Shown here: piece by piece, positions 24,512-32,332 of the stretch
How positions within the stretch are numbered: position 1 is the stretch's first letter
Layout: the number at the start of each line of letters is the position of its first letter
Source of the DNA: Serratia proteamaculans_D
GTDB lineage: Bacteria; Pseudomonadota; Gammaproteobacteria; Enterobacterales; Enterobacteriaceae
Assembly: GCF_049959315.1 (NCBI RefSeq)
Contig: NZ_CP188201.1
Reading direction: 5' to 3' (one strand)
DNA: 64,000 nt
Position numbers and translations under genes: made by a program
The notes under the pieces: generated by a model
What the model was told of the DNA's origin: nothing
The model's database searches: none
The model's input: only the letters and a program-made list of their open reading frames with translations

Positions 24512-26791
24512 TTATAGCGGCGTGGTTTGCGCCTCTACCACGGCTAGCGCCACCATGTTGACGATGCGACGTACCGAGGCGATTGGCGTCAGGATGTGTA
24601 CCGGTTTCGATACCCCCATCAGCACCGGCCCCACGGTAACGCCTTCGGAAGAAGATACGCGCAACAGGTTGTAGCTGATCCGCGCCGCTTCCATATTCGG
24701 CATGATCAGCACGTTGGCCGCCCCTTTCAGCGGGCTGTCCGGCATCAGATCATTTCTGATGCTTTCCACCAGCGCGGCATCACCGTGCATCTCACCGTCA
24801 ATCTCCAGCTCCGGTGCCATCTTGTTCACCAGCTCCAGCGTTTTGCGCATCTTGCAGGCCGCCGGGTTATCGGAAGAGCCAAAGCTGGAATGAGACAGCA
24901 GCGCCACCTTGGGTTCAATCCCGAAACGGCGCACGGTTTCCGCCGCCATCAGGGTGATTTCTGCCAGTTGCTCCGGCGTCGGATCGTCATTGACATAGGT
25001 GTCGGCAATAAAGGTGTTGCCGCTTGGCAGCAGCAGCGCATTCATCGCCCCGGCGACGTGTGCCCCTTCGCGGAAGCCAAACACTTTCTCGACCACGTCG
25101 TAATGCTCGTGATAGCTGCCGATGGTGCCGCAGATCATCGCATCCGCCTCGCCGCGATGCAGCATGATCGCCGCAATCAGCGTTGGGTTACCAATCACCG
25201 CACGCCGCGCCTGTTCCTGCGATACGCCGCGACGCTTCATGATCTGGTAATACTCGCCCCAGTACTCGTTGAAACGCGGATCGGACTCGTTGTTCACCAC
25301 TTCAAAGTCTTTACCCGGCGTCAGTTGCAGGCCGAGTTTTTGCAGCCGCATTTCAATCACGCTCGGACGGCCGACCAGGATTGGATAGGCCAGCCCCTGC
25401 GACACCAGTTCCTGAGTCGCATGCAGCACCCTTTCCTCTTCCCCTTCCGCCATCACCACGCGCTTCATCTCTTTTTTCGCCTGGGAGAAGATTGGCTTCA
25501 TGAACAGGTTGGTTTTGTAGACAAACTCAGACAGTTTTTCGACGTAGGCGTCAAAGTCTTCGATCGGACGTGTCGCCACGCCGGACTCCATCGCCGCCTT
25601 GGCAACCGCCGGGGCGATTTTAACAATCAGGCGCGGGTCGAAAGGTTTTGGAATGATGTATTCAGGACCAAATGACAGGTCCTGGTCACCATAGGCCGAA
25701 GCCACCACGTCGCTCTGTTCCGCCAGTGCCAGATCGGCAATCGCATGCACGCAGGCCAGCTTCATCTCTTCGTTGATGGTAGTGGCGCCCACGTCGAGCG
25801 CGCCGCGGAAGATGAACGGGAAGCACAAGACGTTGTTCACCTGGTTCGGGTAGTCGGAACGGCCGGTACAGATAATGGCGTCCGGGCGCACGGCTTTCGC
25901 CAGCGGCGGTAAGATCTCCGGTTCCGGGTTGGCCAGCGCCATGATCAATGGATCCCTGGCCATGGTTTTCACCATATCCTGGGTCAACACGCCCGGACCA
26001 GAACAGCCCAGGAAGATATCGGCATCCGGGATAGCATCCCCCAGCGTACGCTGGCCGTTGTCTTCAATGGCGTAGGCCGCCTTGGTCTGTTCCATGTTGG
26101 CGTCGCGACCTTTGAAGATCACCCCTTTGGAGTCACAGACGGTAATGTTCTGCTGACGCAGCCCCAGCGCCACCAACAGGTTCAAACAGGCTATCGACGC
26201 CGCGCCGGCACCGGAAACCACCAGTCGCACGTCGGAAATATTCTTTTTCACTACCCGCAGGCCGTTCAGCACTGCAGCGGTGGTAATAATGGCGGTGCCG
26301 TGCTGATCGTCATGGAATACCGGGATCTTCATGCGCTCACGCAGTTTCTGCTCTATGTAGAAACACTCCGGCGCTTTGATGTCTTCCAGGTTGATGCCGC
26401 CAAAGGTGGGCTCCAGCGCGGCGATGATGTCAATCAGCTTGTCAGGGTTTAGCTCATCGACTTCGATATCGAAAACGTCGATACCGGAAAACTTCTTGAA
26501 CAGCACGCCTTTCCCTTCCATTACCGGCTTACCGGCCAAGGCACCGATATTCCCCAGCCCTAAAACCGCCGTACCGTTGGAAATCACCGCCACCAGGTTG
26601 CCGCGTGCGGTGTATTTGTAGGCCGCGAGAGGATCGGCAGCAATTTCCAGACAAGGGGCTGCAACACCCGGCGAGTAGGCCAGCGCCAGATCTCGTTGTG
26701 TGGCCAACGGTTTGGTTGGAGATACCTGGATCTTCCCTGGGGTCGGATACTGGTGAAAATCAAGCGCACTCTGTTTGAGCTGTTCGTCCAT
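24512..26791 (-). CDS. maeB: NADP-dependent malic enzyme with phosphotransacetylase-like domain
   Basis: A 759-residue cytoplasmic enzyme that turns malate into pyruvate, CO2 and NADPH. The N-terminal malic enzyme part (about 1-420) shows the YSPGVAAPCLEIA, FHDDQHGTAIIT and VVSGAGAASIACLNLL (nucleotide-binding) motifs. The C-terminal half (about 430-759) is a phosphate acetyltransferase-like regulatory domain (GNPTLIAAIMLHRGEADAM, VLIMPNMEAARISYN), which in E. coli senses acetyl-CoA and other metabolites. It is monocistronic, divergent from nothing and followed by a strong terminator. Confidence 0.97.
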   Translation of the reverse strand: MDEQLKQSALDFHQYPTPGKIQVSPTKPLATQRDLALAYSPGVAAPCLEIAADPLAAYKYTARGNLVAVISNGTAVLGLGNIGALAGKPVMEGKGVLFKKFSGIDVFDIEVDELNPDKLIDIIAALEPTFGGINLEDIKAPECFYIEQKLRERMKIPVFHDDQHGTAIITTAAVLNGLRVVKKNISDVRLVVSGAGAASIACLNLLVALGLRQQNITVCDSKGVIFKGRDANMEQTKAAYAIEDNGQRTLGDAIPDADIFLGCSGPGVLTQDMVKTMARDPLIMALANPEPEILPPLAKAVRPDAIICTGRSDYPNQVNNVLCFPFIFRGALDVGATTINEEMKLACVHAIADLALAEQSDVVASAYGDQDLSFGPEYIIPKPFDPRLIVKIAPAVAKAAMESGVATRPIEDFDAYVEKLSEFVYKTNLFMKPIFSQAKKEMKRVVMAEGEEERVLHATQELVSQGLAYPILVGRPSVIEMRLQKLGLQLTPGKDFEVVNNESDPRFNEYWGEYYQIMKRRGVSQEQARRAVIGNPTLIAAIMLHRGEADAMICGTIGSYHEHYDVVEKVFGFREGAHVAGAMNALLLPSGNTFIADTYVNDDPTPEQLAEITLMAAETVRRFGIEPKVALLSHSSFGSSDNPAACKMRKTLELVNKMAPELEIDGEMHGDAALVESIRNDLMPDSPLKGAANVLIMPNMEAARISYNLLRVSSSEGVTVGPVLMGVSKPVHILTPIASVRRIVNMVALAVVEAQTTPL

Positions 26792-26942
26792 TATGGGTTC
26801 CTATGCTTTTTGCTTTTATGTTGAGGTAAGACTTGTAAGGCTAGACCAGTATAGTGAGAGAAACGTCACAAACTTTGAACCGGGCCATAACCTTGATCGA
26901 AATAGTTTTTTAAAAGTAAAAAAAGAAGTACCACAGGACGGA

Positions 26943-26974
26943 CAAGAAAAACACTGCCGTCAGTGCGACGGCAG
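26943..26974 (-). terminator. Terminator overlapping the chiZ stop
   Basis: An 8-bp stem CTGCCGTC / GACGGCAG with a 5-nt loop precedes TGTTTTTCTT on the minus strand. It overlaps the chiZ stop codon and ends the chiWXYZ transcript. Confidence 0.8.
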
Positions 26975-27223
26975 ATGGGCACGCCAGGCATTGAGCGTCG
27001 CCACCCGGCCTGCGCAAATTTGTAACGAGGTTTGTAGTGCCAGCGTATAACTCAGCGCATCGCCCCAGGTGTTACCCAGCAGCTGCGGCTGCTCACACGG
27101 AGTAAACACCGACTCAGGGGGCAACAGCACCACCGGCGCTGCCGTCTGCGGGGGTTGGGCGCAGGAGCTCAATAACAGCGCCAGGCATAGGCTGCCCAGC
27201 ACAGGCGTCATTTTTAATCGCAT
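26960..27223 (-). CDS. chiZ: Outer-membrane spanin lipoprotein (Rz1-like), ChiZ
   Basis: An 87-residue lipoprotein with lipobox LLSSC (Cys21), then a Pro-rich mature part (QPPQTAAPVVLLPPESVFTPCEQPQLLGN) typical of o-spanins. It would join the ChiY i-spanin across the periplasm to let chitinase pass the outer membrane. The start ATG at 27223 follows GAGGA. The gene begins out of frame inside the last 110 bp of chiY, the classical Rz/Rz1 overlap. Gene name by analogy to S. marcescens chiWXYZ. Confidence 0.85.
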   Translation of the reverse strand: MRLKMTPVLGSLCLALLLSSCAQPPQTAAPVVLLPPESVFTPCEQPQLLGNTWGDALSYTLALQTSLQICAGRVATLNAWRAHLPSH

Positions 27224-27497
27224 CACGGTATTTCCTCTGGTAGACGTCGCTTTGCTGGCGCAACTGCTGTTCCTGCTGCTGTTGAGCCGCCATCAGCGCC
27301 CGGTTCTGTGCATCCTGGGTTTGCAGCGTGGCAATCAACCCCGCCTGCTGCGCCAGGGTCTTTTGCTGTTCGCTTGCCTGCTGTCGCACCAGATCCAGCC
27401 GATGCGACAACAGCGAGCTATAAGCGGCCAGGCAGATGGCGGCCAACAACAGCAGCAGCAAGCCCCCCTGCGCCAACCGGCTTATCCAGGCGCTCAT
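27114..27497 (-). CDS. chiY: Inner-membrane spanin (Rz-like), ChiY
   Basis: A 127-residue protein with one N-terminal membrane anchor (about 11-27: GGLLLLLLAAICLAAY) and a long Gln/Leu-rich coiled coil (about 33-85: LVRQQASEQQKTLAQQAG, ALMAAQQQQEQQLRQQ) reaching into the periplasm, as in phage Rz. The start ATG at 27497 overlaps the chiX stop by 4 bp (ATGA). The 3' end overlaps chiZ by 110 bp. It is predicted to fuse or bridge the membranes together with ChiZ. Confidence 0.85.
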   Translation of the reverse strand: MSAWISRLAQGGLLLLLLAAICLAAYSSLLSHRLDLVRQQASEQQKTLAQQAGLIATLQTQDAQNRALMAAQQQQEQQLRQQSDVYQRKYRDAIKNDACAGQPMPGAVIELLRPTPADGSAGGAVAP

Positions 27498-27895
27498 GCC
27501 GGGTAATCCCTGAAGGAAAGCTGGAAGTGTGGCCCGTCCTTCAGCGTTTTCCATTCGCCCCCCCACTCAACGTTAACCGCGCATTCGCGTGCCGCGCGGC
27601 GCACCGCCACCGCGATTTGCGCGTAATAGTCCCATTCCCACGACACCACGCCCGCCGGCATGGCCACCACGTCCACCGCGTGGCCGGTTAAATGGCGACT
27701 TTTCAGCGTCTGGCTTTGACCACCCCGCACCAGATCGCGTTGACGCGCCATGGTACGCAGCCCCTCGGTGATGGAAAACGGCACCAGCGAGTACTGCAAC
27801 GCCAGCCGTATCACCCGCACCAGATCCGGATGAACCCCCACCAAATTCGCCTCACTGCGTGTGGTAAACCGAATATCTTCAATTTCATTTATCAT
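27494..27895 (-). CDS. chiX: L-alanyl-D-glutamate endopeptidase (M15), ChiX
   Basis: A 133-residue phage-type endolysin of peptidase family M15. The motif SxHxxGxAxD is seen as SRHLTGHAVD (66-75), giving zinc ligands His68 and Asp75, with His123 in DGPHFQL. It has no signal peptide, so it needs the holin ChiW to reach the wall. In S. marcescens the equivalent enzyme is required for release of chitinases. It overlaps chiW by 11 bp and chiY by 4 bp. The name coincides with the unrelated small RNA ChiX. Confidence 0.9.
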   Translation of the reverse strand: MINEIEDIRFTTRSEANLVGVHPDLVRVIRLALQYSLVPFSITEGLRTMARQRDLVRGGQSQTLKSRHLTGHAVDVVAMPAGVVSWEWDYYAQIAVAVRRAARECAVNVEWGGEWKTLKDGPHFQLSFRDYPA

Positions 27896-28211
27896 TTTTA
27901 AGCCCCGTTTTTTTTCCTATGATTTTTTTAATTAATGCGCTGATATAATCGGCCCCAAGAAAGCCAATCAGTACGCTGGCAAGATTCGCCCACTTTAATT
28001 CCAGTCCTGCCAGTGCTAATGCATCGCGTACCGTCCAGGCCAATAATGCGCACATACCGGCATTTAATAGTCGGCGCCGCATACCTACGTTGCGGTAAGC
28101 GCCGTGCAATAACGCCATGATGCCCGCCAAAATGGCATTCATCACCGGCTGGAGATACTCACATGCTCGCTGGATAATTAAGCCAACAGCGTCTGGCTCT
28201 AAGCTGGACAT
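27885..28211 (-). CDS. chiW: Holin-like membrane protein, ChiW
   Basis: A 108-residue protein with hydrophobic segments near 20-38, 47-68 and 75-95 and a basic C-terminus (KKIIGKKTGLKNDK), as expected for a phage holin. It heads the minus-strand chiWXYZ operon and would let the ChiX endopeptidase cross the inner membrane. The SD AGGAG precedes the ATG at 28211. It is divergent from chiB across a 297-bp shared promoter region, which points to joint control. Confidence 0.88.
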   Translation of the reverse strand: MSSLEPDAVGLIIQRACEYLQPVMNAILAGIMALLHGAYRNVGMRRRLLNAGMCALLAWTVRDALALAGLELKWANLASVLIGFLGADYISALIKKIIGKKTGLKNDK

Positions 28212-28508
28212 AGCTGAACTCCTATTTTATTTTAATTAACTGCCAATCACGGCCGGTGGAATATCGGTACCTTCAGAATCTAGTTAAGGATGCTATAACA
28301 AAGCAAATGAATAAATACAGCCTCTAGGTTCAAATTGATTCATGCTCAGCCATGGCACAACAAGCCCTGAGAAATAACGGCGTAGAGCGTTAAAAAAATT
28401 CATCTTTACTGTGATTTATTTCGACTTCTCTTTATCAGGAAAATAAACATTAATAGCGGCGAGAGAATGGCTCTCAATAACAAAAAACCTCAACCCTGGA
28501 GAAATACC
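28212..28508. promoter_or_regulatory. Divergent chiW / chiB control region
   Basis: A 297-bp AT-rich gap between the divergent secretion operon and chiB. It must contain both promoters and is the likely target of ChiR; exact LysR-type T-N11-A sites are too frequent here to choose by eye. A small GAGAG/CTCTC hairpin lies at 28462-28476 in the chiB leader. Confidence 0.5.
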
Positions 28509-30008
28509 ATGTCCGAACGTAAAGCCGTTATTGGTTATTATTTTATTCCGACCAACCAAATTAATAACTATACCGAGTCTGATACTTCAATCGTGCCCTT
28601 CCCGGTGTCCAATATCACACCGGCCAAAGCCAAACAGCTGACCCACATTAATTTCTCGTTCCTCGATATTAACGCCAATCTGGAATGCGCCTGGGACCCC
28701 GCCACTAATGACGCCAAGGCGCGTGACGTGGTCGGCCGGTTAACCGCGCTGAAGGCACACAACCCCAGCCTGCGGATCATGTTCTCCATCGGCGGCTGGT
28801 ATTACTCCAACGATCTGGGGGTTTCCCATGCCAACTATGTCAACGCGGTGAAAACCCCGGCGGCGCGGACCAAATTCGCGCAATCCTGCGTCCGCATTAT
28901 GAAAGACTACGGTTTTGACGGCGTGGATATTGACTGGGAATATCCGCAGAGCAGTGAAGTGGACGGTTTTGTCGCCGCGCTGCAGGAGATCCGCATCCTG
29001 CTGAACCAGCAAACCCTGGCTGACGGTCGCCAGGCGCTGCCTTACCAACTGACAATTGCCGGTGCCGGTGGCGCTTTCTTCCTGTCGCGTTACTACAGCA
29101 AGCTGCCGCAGATCGTCGCCTCACTCGATTACATCAACCTGATGACCTACGATCTGGCCGGCCCTTGGGAGAAAATCACCAACCACCAGGCTGGGCTGTT
29201 CGGCGACAGCGCCGGGCCAACCTTCTATAACGCGCTGCGCGAAGCCAACCTGGGCTGGAGCTGGGAAGAACTGACCCGCGCCTTCCCAAGCCCCTTCAGC
29301 CTGACGGTTGATGCGGCGGTGCAGCAGCACCTGATGCTGGAAGGCGTGCCGAGCAACAAGATCGTCATGGGCGTGCCGTTTTATGGTCGTGCGTTCAAGG
29401 GCGTCAGCAGCAGTAACGGCGGCCAGTACAGCAGCCACAGCACGCCGGGGGAAGATCCGTTCCCGGGCACCGACTACTGGCTGGTGGGTTGCGACGAATG
29501 TGTCCGCGACAAGGATCCGCGCATCGCCTCCTATCGCCAACTGGAGCAAATGCTGCTCGGCAACTACGGCTATCAGCGCCTGTGGAATGACAAGACCAAA
29601 ACTCCGTACCTGTATCACGCGGCCAACGGCCTGTTCGTTACCTATGACGACGTCGAAAGCTTCAAGTACAAGGCGAAGTACATCAAGCAGCAGCAACTGG
29701 GCGGCGTGATGTTCTGGCATCTGGGCCAGGATAACCGTAACGGTGACCTGCTGGCGTCGCTGGACCGCTATTTCAACGCGGCGGACTACGATGACAGTCA
29801 ACTGGATATGGGCACCGGCCTGCGTTATACCGGCGTGGGTCCGGGTAATTTGCCAATCATGAGCGCCCCGGCCTACGTCGCCGGTACCACCTATAACCAG
29901 GGGGCGCTGGTGTCTTACCTTGGCTACGTCTGGCAGACCAAGTGGGGCTTCATCACTTCCGTACCCGGCTCGGACAGCGCCTGGCTGAAAGTGGGCCGCG
30001 TAGCATAA
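28509..30008 (+). CDS. chiB: Chitinase B (GH18 exo-chitinase)
   Basis: A 499-residue GH18 chitobiosidase, the same length as S. marcescens ChiB and near-identical across the protein. The catalytic DGVDIDWEYP motif puts Asp140, Asp142 and the acid Glu144 at the known positions. A C-terminal chitin-binding domain (AYVAGTTYNQGALVSYLGYVWQTKW, about 450-499) is present. The start ATG at 28509 (MSERKAVIGYYF) follows GGAG; the longer frame from 28467 adds no signal. It has no signal peptide, consistent with export by the adjacent holin/endopeptidase system. It degrades chitin from non-reducing ends to chitobiose. Confidence 0.97.
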   Translation: MSERKAVIGYYFIPTNQINNYTESDTSIVPFPVSNITPAKAKQLTHINFSFLDINANLECAWDPATNDAKARDVVGRLTALKAHNPSLRIMFSIGGWYYSNDLGVSHANYVNAVKTPAARTKFAQSCVRIMKDYGFDGVDIDWEYPQSSEVDGFVAALQEIRILLNQQTLADGRQALPYQLTIAGAGGAFFLSRYYSKLPQIVASLDYINLMTYDLAGPWEKITNHQAGLFGDSAGPTFYNALREANLGWSWEELTRAFPSPFSLTVDAAVQQHLMLEGVPSNKIVMGVPFYGRAFKGVSSSNGGQYSSHSTPGEDPFPGTDYWLVGCDECVRDKDPRIASYRQLEQMLLGNYGYQRLWNDKTKTPYLYHAANGLFVTYDDVESFKYKAKYIKQQQLGGVMFWHLGQDNRNGDLLASLDRYFNAADYDDSQLDMGTGLRYTGVGPGNLPIMSAPAYVAGTTYNQGALVSYLGYVWQTKWGFITSVPGSDSAWLKVGRVA

Positions 30009-30025
30009 CGGCAGGTTGCCGCATT

Positions 30026-30060
30026 AAAAAACCCCGGGGCCGATGGCAACGGGGTTTTTA
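30026..30060 (+). terminator. Terminator after chiB
   Basis: AAAAACCCCG pairs with CGGGGTTTTT around a 13-nt loop, followed by a T run ending at 30059. It ends chiB and faces the converging chiR gene. Confidence 0.85.
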
Positions 30061-30105
30061 CTGTATTAAAGGTTTAATTTTCGCATCCCTTCGTGGTCAA
30101 TTCCC

Positions 30106-31047
30106 TCAGTTATTACACCAAGGGTAACCCCCATCACGTATCACTTCACGCCCCATCAGGCTAAAGACGTCACTCTTGCGCGTCAGCCGTTCGTGCCACC
30201 AGCTAAATCCGGCGCCCTTGCTGGCCGGGTGCCAGGCCAGCCAAATCATTTCGTCACCTTTTTGCATATCAACCGGCACCGTTACCAGTTCACCGCTCGC
30301 CAGCTCTTTTTCTATCAGCGCCGGTGGCAGGAAGCCGTGCCCAATGCCGCGCTTGAGGAGCGCCAGCTTGCTTTCGACGTCACACACCACCAGTTGGCGC
30401 TGCAACGGCATGGTACCGTGATTACGCTTGGGCAACTCGTGGCTGCTGTCGGCTATCACCACCACGATATCGTTCAGCCGCTGGTTTTTGTCCACCGGCT
30501 TTTTCTGCGCCGCAAAGGGGTGCGAAGGTGAAACGCACAACACAAAATTCAGCTTGCCGAGCATCAGCGTCTTGGCCTGCACGCTGTCCGGGATCTGGCC
30601 GATGGCGATAATCAAATCCGCCCGGTTGTTCTTCAGAGCATCCCAGGTGCCATTCAGCGCTTCCCGCTGTACCGCAATGTTGGCATTCGGGCTGTGCTGG
30701 ATATAGTCGCGGATATCCTGAGTGATAGTTTCCAGTGGAAAGAAATTATCGACAACGATGCGAATATTATTATCGAGTTTTGGGATGTTTCTCACCCTGC
30801 TCTCAAGATCCTGCACCGCATTTAAAATCCAGCCGCCTTCCTGCAGCAGGAATTCCCCTTCATCTGTCAGGGTAATCATCGGGCCATTACGATGAAAAAG
30901 TTTCACGCAGAGTTTACTTTCAATATTGGATACCCGATAGGATATCGCCGAAGGCGTTTTATGCAATGCCTCCGCCGCCATTGAGAAAGAGCCGGTACTT
31001 TTTATGGTGCTGATTATTTTAATCGCATCCAGGGATAATCTAGTCAT
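30106..31047 (-). CDS. chiR: LysR-type chitinase regulator ChiR
   Basis: A 313-residue LysR-type activator: N-terminal winged helix-turn-helix (about 1-60, SFSMAAEALHKTPSAISYRVSNIE) and a C-terminal co-inducer domain. In S. marcescens, ChiR lies between chiB and cbp21 and is needed for chitinase expression; the position here is the same. The start ATG at 31047 has a GAGGA ribosome site, which is covered by a 14-nt perfect complement of the ChiX small-RNA seed (31050-31063). That predicts post-transcriptional repression when chitooligosaccharides are absent. Confidence 0.93.
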   Translation of the reverse strand: MTRLSLDAIKIISTIKSTGSFSMAAEALHKTPSAISYRVSNIESKLCVKLFHRNGPMITLTDEGEFLLQEGGWILNAVQDLESRVRNIPKLDNNIRIVVDNFFPLETITQDIRDYIQHSPNANIAVQREALNGTWDALKNNRADLIIAIGQIPDSVQAKTLMLGKLNFVLCVSPSHPFAAQKKPVDKNQRLNDIVVVIADSSHELPKRNHGTMPLQRQLVVCDVESKLALLKRGIGHGFLPPALIEKELASGELVTVPVDMQKGDEMIWLAWHPASKGAGFSWWHERLTRKSDVFSLMGREVIRDGGYPWCNN

Positions 31048-31049
31048 AC

Positions 31050-31063
31050 AAATTCCTCTTTGA
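31050..31063 (-). promoter_or_regulatory. Predicted ChiX small-RNA pairing site over the chiR ribosome binding site
   Basis: On the minus strand the leader reads TCAAAGAGGAATTT, ending 2 nt before the chiR ATG. This is the exact reverse complement of AAAUUCCUCUUUGA, the seed of the enterobacterial small RNA ChiX as I recall it. Pairing would bury the GAGGA site and block translation. Confidence 0.85.
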
Positions 31064-31397
31064 AATAAAATAAGAAAAAATTGACACTAAATTCCCAAGT
31101 GGTTGGCGCGTAAAAGTCGTTCAAGTCACACAAGAGTAAGTCAAACCACAAGCAATATACTCCATATCGGAGAACGCCATCTGAAAGACTATTCATCAAT
31201 CCTTTAAATAAAATTCATCATGACGCCGTTTTTTTAGACAGCAGTGTTTAAATAAATTCAACCAAGAAACGAAAGACAATCATCATAATAATTTTAGTTA
31301 ATAGCCTATAAAACATTCCATCCTGACGACCGAGACTAAGAGTAAAAATAAAACAAGCCGCCAAGAATGATGTTTTTAATTTCGTTAATAACCTCTC

Positions 31398-31413
31398 ATT
31401 TCACCGGTGAAAT
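31398..31413. promoter_or_regulatory. 16-bp perfect palindrome upstream of cbp21
   Basis: ATTTCACCGGTGAAAT is perfectly symmetric and lies 40 bp before the cbp21 start, where an operator or activator site would sit. The binding protein is unknown. It does not match the CRP consensus TGTGA-N6-TCACA. Confidence 0.6.
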
Positions 31414-31452
31414 AAACCCGATTTACAATACAACTTCAGTCAGGAGTGACTT

Positions 31453-32046
31453 ATGAACAATACTTCCCGTACCCTTATGTCCCTTGGTCTGCTGAGCGCC
31501 GCATTGTTCGGCGTATCGCAACAGGCTGCCGCCCACGGCTATGTCGAAACCCCGGCCAGCCGTTCCTACCAGTGCAAGCTGCAACTCAATACCCAGTGCG
31601 GCAGCGTGCAATACGAACCGCAAAGCGTTGAAGGGTTGAAAGGCTTCCCACAGGCCGGTCCGGCAGATGGGCATATCGCCAGCGCCGACAAATCCACCTT
31701 CTTCGAGCTGGATCAGCAAACCCCGACCCGCTGGAACAAAATCAACCTGCACACCGGTGCCAACTCCTTCACCTGGACGCTCACGGCTCGCCATAGCACC
31801 ACCAGCTGGCGTTATTTCATTACCAAGCCGAACTGGGATGCCTCCCAGCCGCTGACCCGTGCGTCGTTTGACCTGACGCCGTTCTGCCAACAGAACGACG
31901 GCGGCGCGATCCCTGCTGCGCAGGTCACCCACCACTGCAACATACCGGCAGACCGCAGTGGTTCGCACGTGATCCTCGCCGTGTGGGATGTGGCAGATAC
32001 GGCCAATGCCTTCTATCAGGCAATTGACGTTAATTTGACTAAATAA
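31453..32046 (+). CDS. cbp21: Chitin-active lytic polysaccharide monooxygenase CBP21 (AA10)
   Basis: A 197-residue copper enzyme that cleaves crystalline chitin oxidatively and opens it to chitinases. A Sec signal peptide (1-27) is cut before HGYVETPAS, exposing the copper-binding His28; the second ligand is His114 (TARHSTTSWRYF). Tyr54, known to contact chitin, is present. Cysteine pairs are kept. The SD AGGAG precedes the ATG at 31453. It is monocistronic and divergent from chiR, which should activate it. Confidence 0.97.
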   Translation: MNNTSRTLMSLGLLSAALFGVSQQAAAHGYVETPASRSYQCKLQLNTQCGSVQYEPQSVEGLKGFPQAGPADGHIASADKSTFFELDQQTPTRWNKINLHTGANSFTWTLTARHSTTSWRYFITKPNWDASQPLTRASFDLTPFCQQNDGGAIPAAQVTHHCNIPADRSGSHVILAVWDVADTANAFYQAIDVNLTK

Positions 32047-32066
32047 TAAGGAGGGGGGATACCACA

Positions 32067-32096
32067 GGGTTCAGCCGGGTGCTGAACCCTTTTTTT
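32067..32096 (+). terminator. Terminator after cbp21
   Basis: An 8-bp stem GGGTTCAG / CTGAACCC with a 7-nt loop runs directly into seven T residues. Confidence 0.92.
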
Positions 32097-32332
32097 ATTG
32101 TCTGTTGCCGCTTATAAGCCTGATTTTTCTCATCAAGCCCCGCTTTTTTGCCTCCCAGCTACGGTCGTAAAGCCGCAGTCCGCCTGGCTTTGGAGGGGAT
32201 CCATCGTTCTTATCCATTGCAACAATCAGAAAAAGCGCATTTTAATCGACGTACTTCTGATGCAGTGTGTGCAGCCTACGATGGAAAACGTTCTCATTTC
32301 CCTACATTGACGTTTGGTCAAGGAGCTTATAA

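Larger units (their letters stand above)
31048..31452. other. 405-bp intergenic region between chiR and cbp21
   Basis: Divergent promoter region, AT-rich and without an ORF. It holds the chiR leader with the ChiX-sRNA pairing site (31050-31063) and a 16-bp perfect palindrome at 31398-31413 near the cbp21 promoter. Nothing else can be assigned. Confidence 0.55.

Noticed and set aside
24596..25675. 359-codon plus-strand frame across maeB
   Set aside because: It is antisense to the conserved phosphotransacetylase-like domain of maeB and has no recognisable features.
26960..28211. Prophage remnant
   Set aside because: The genes are lysis-type, but no capsid, tail, integrase or attachment sites flank them, and they sit beside chitinase genes as in S. 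marcescens. A secretion operon is the better reading.
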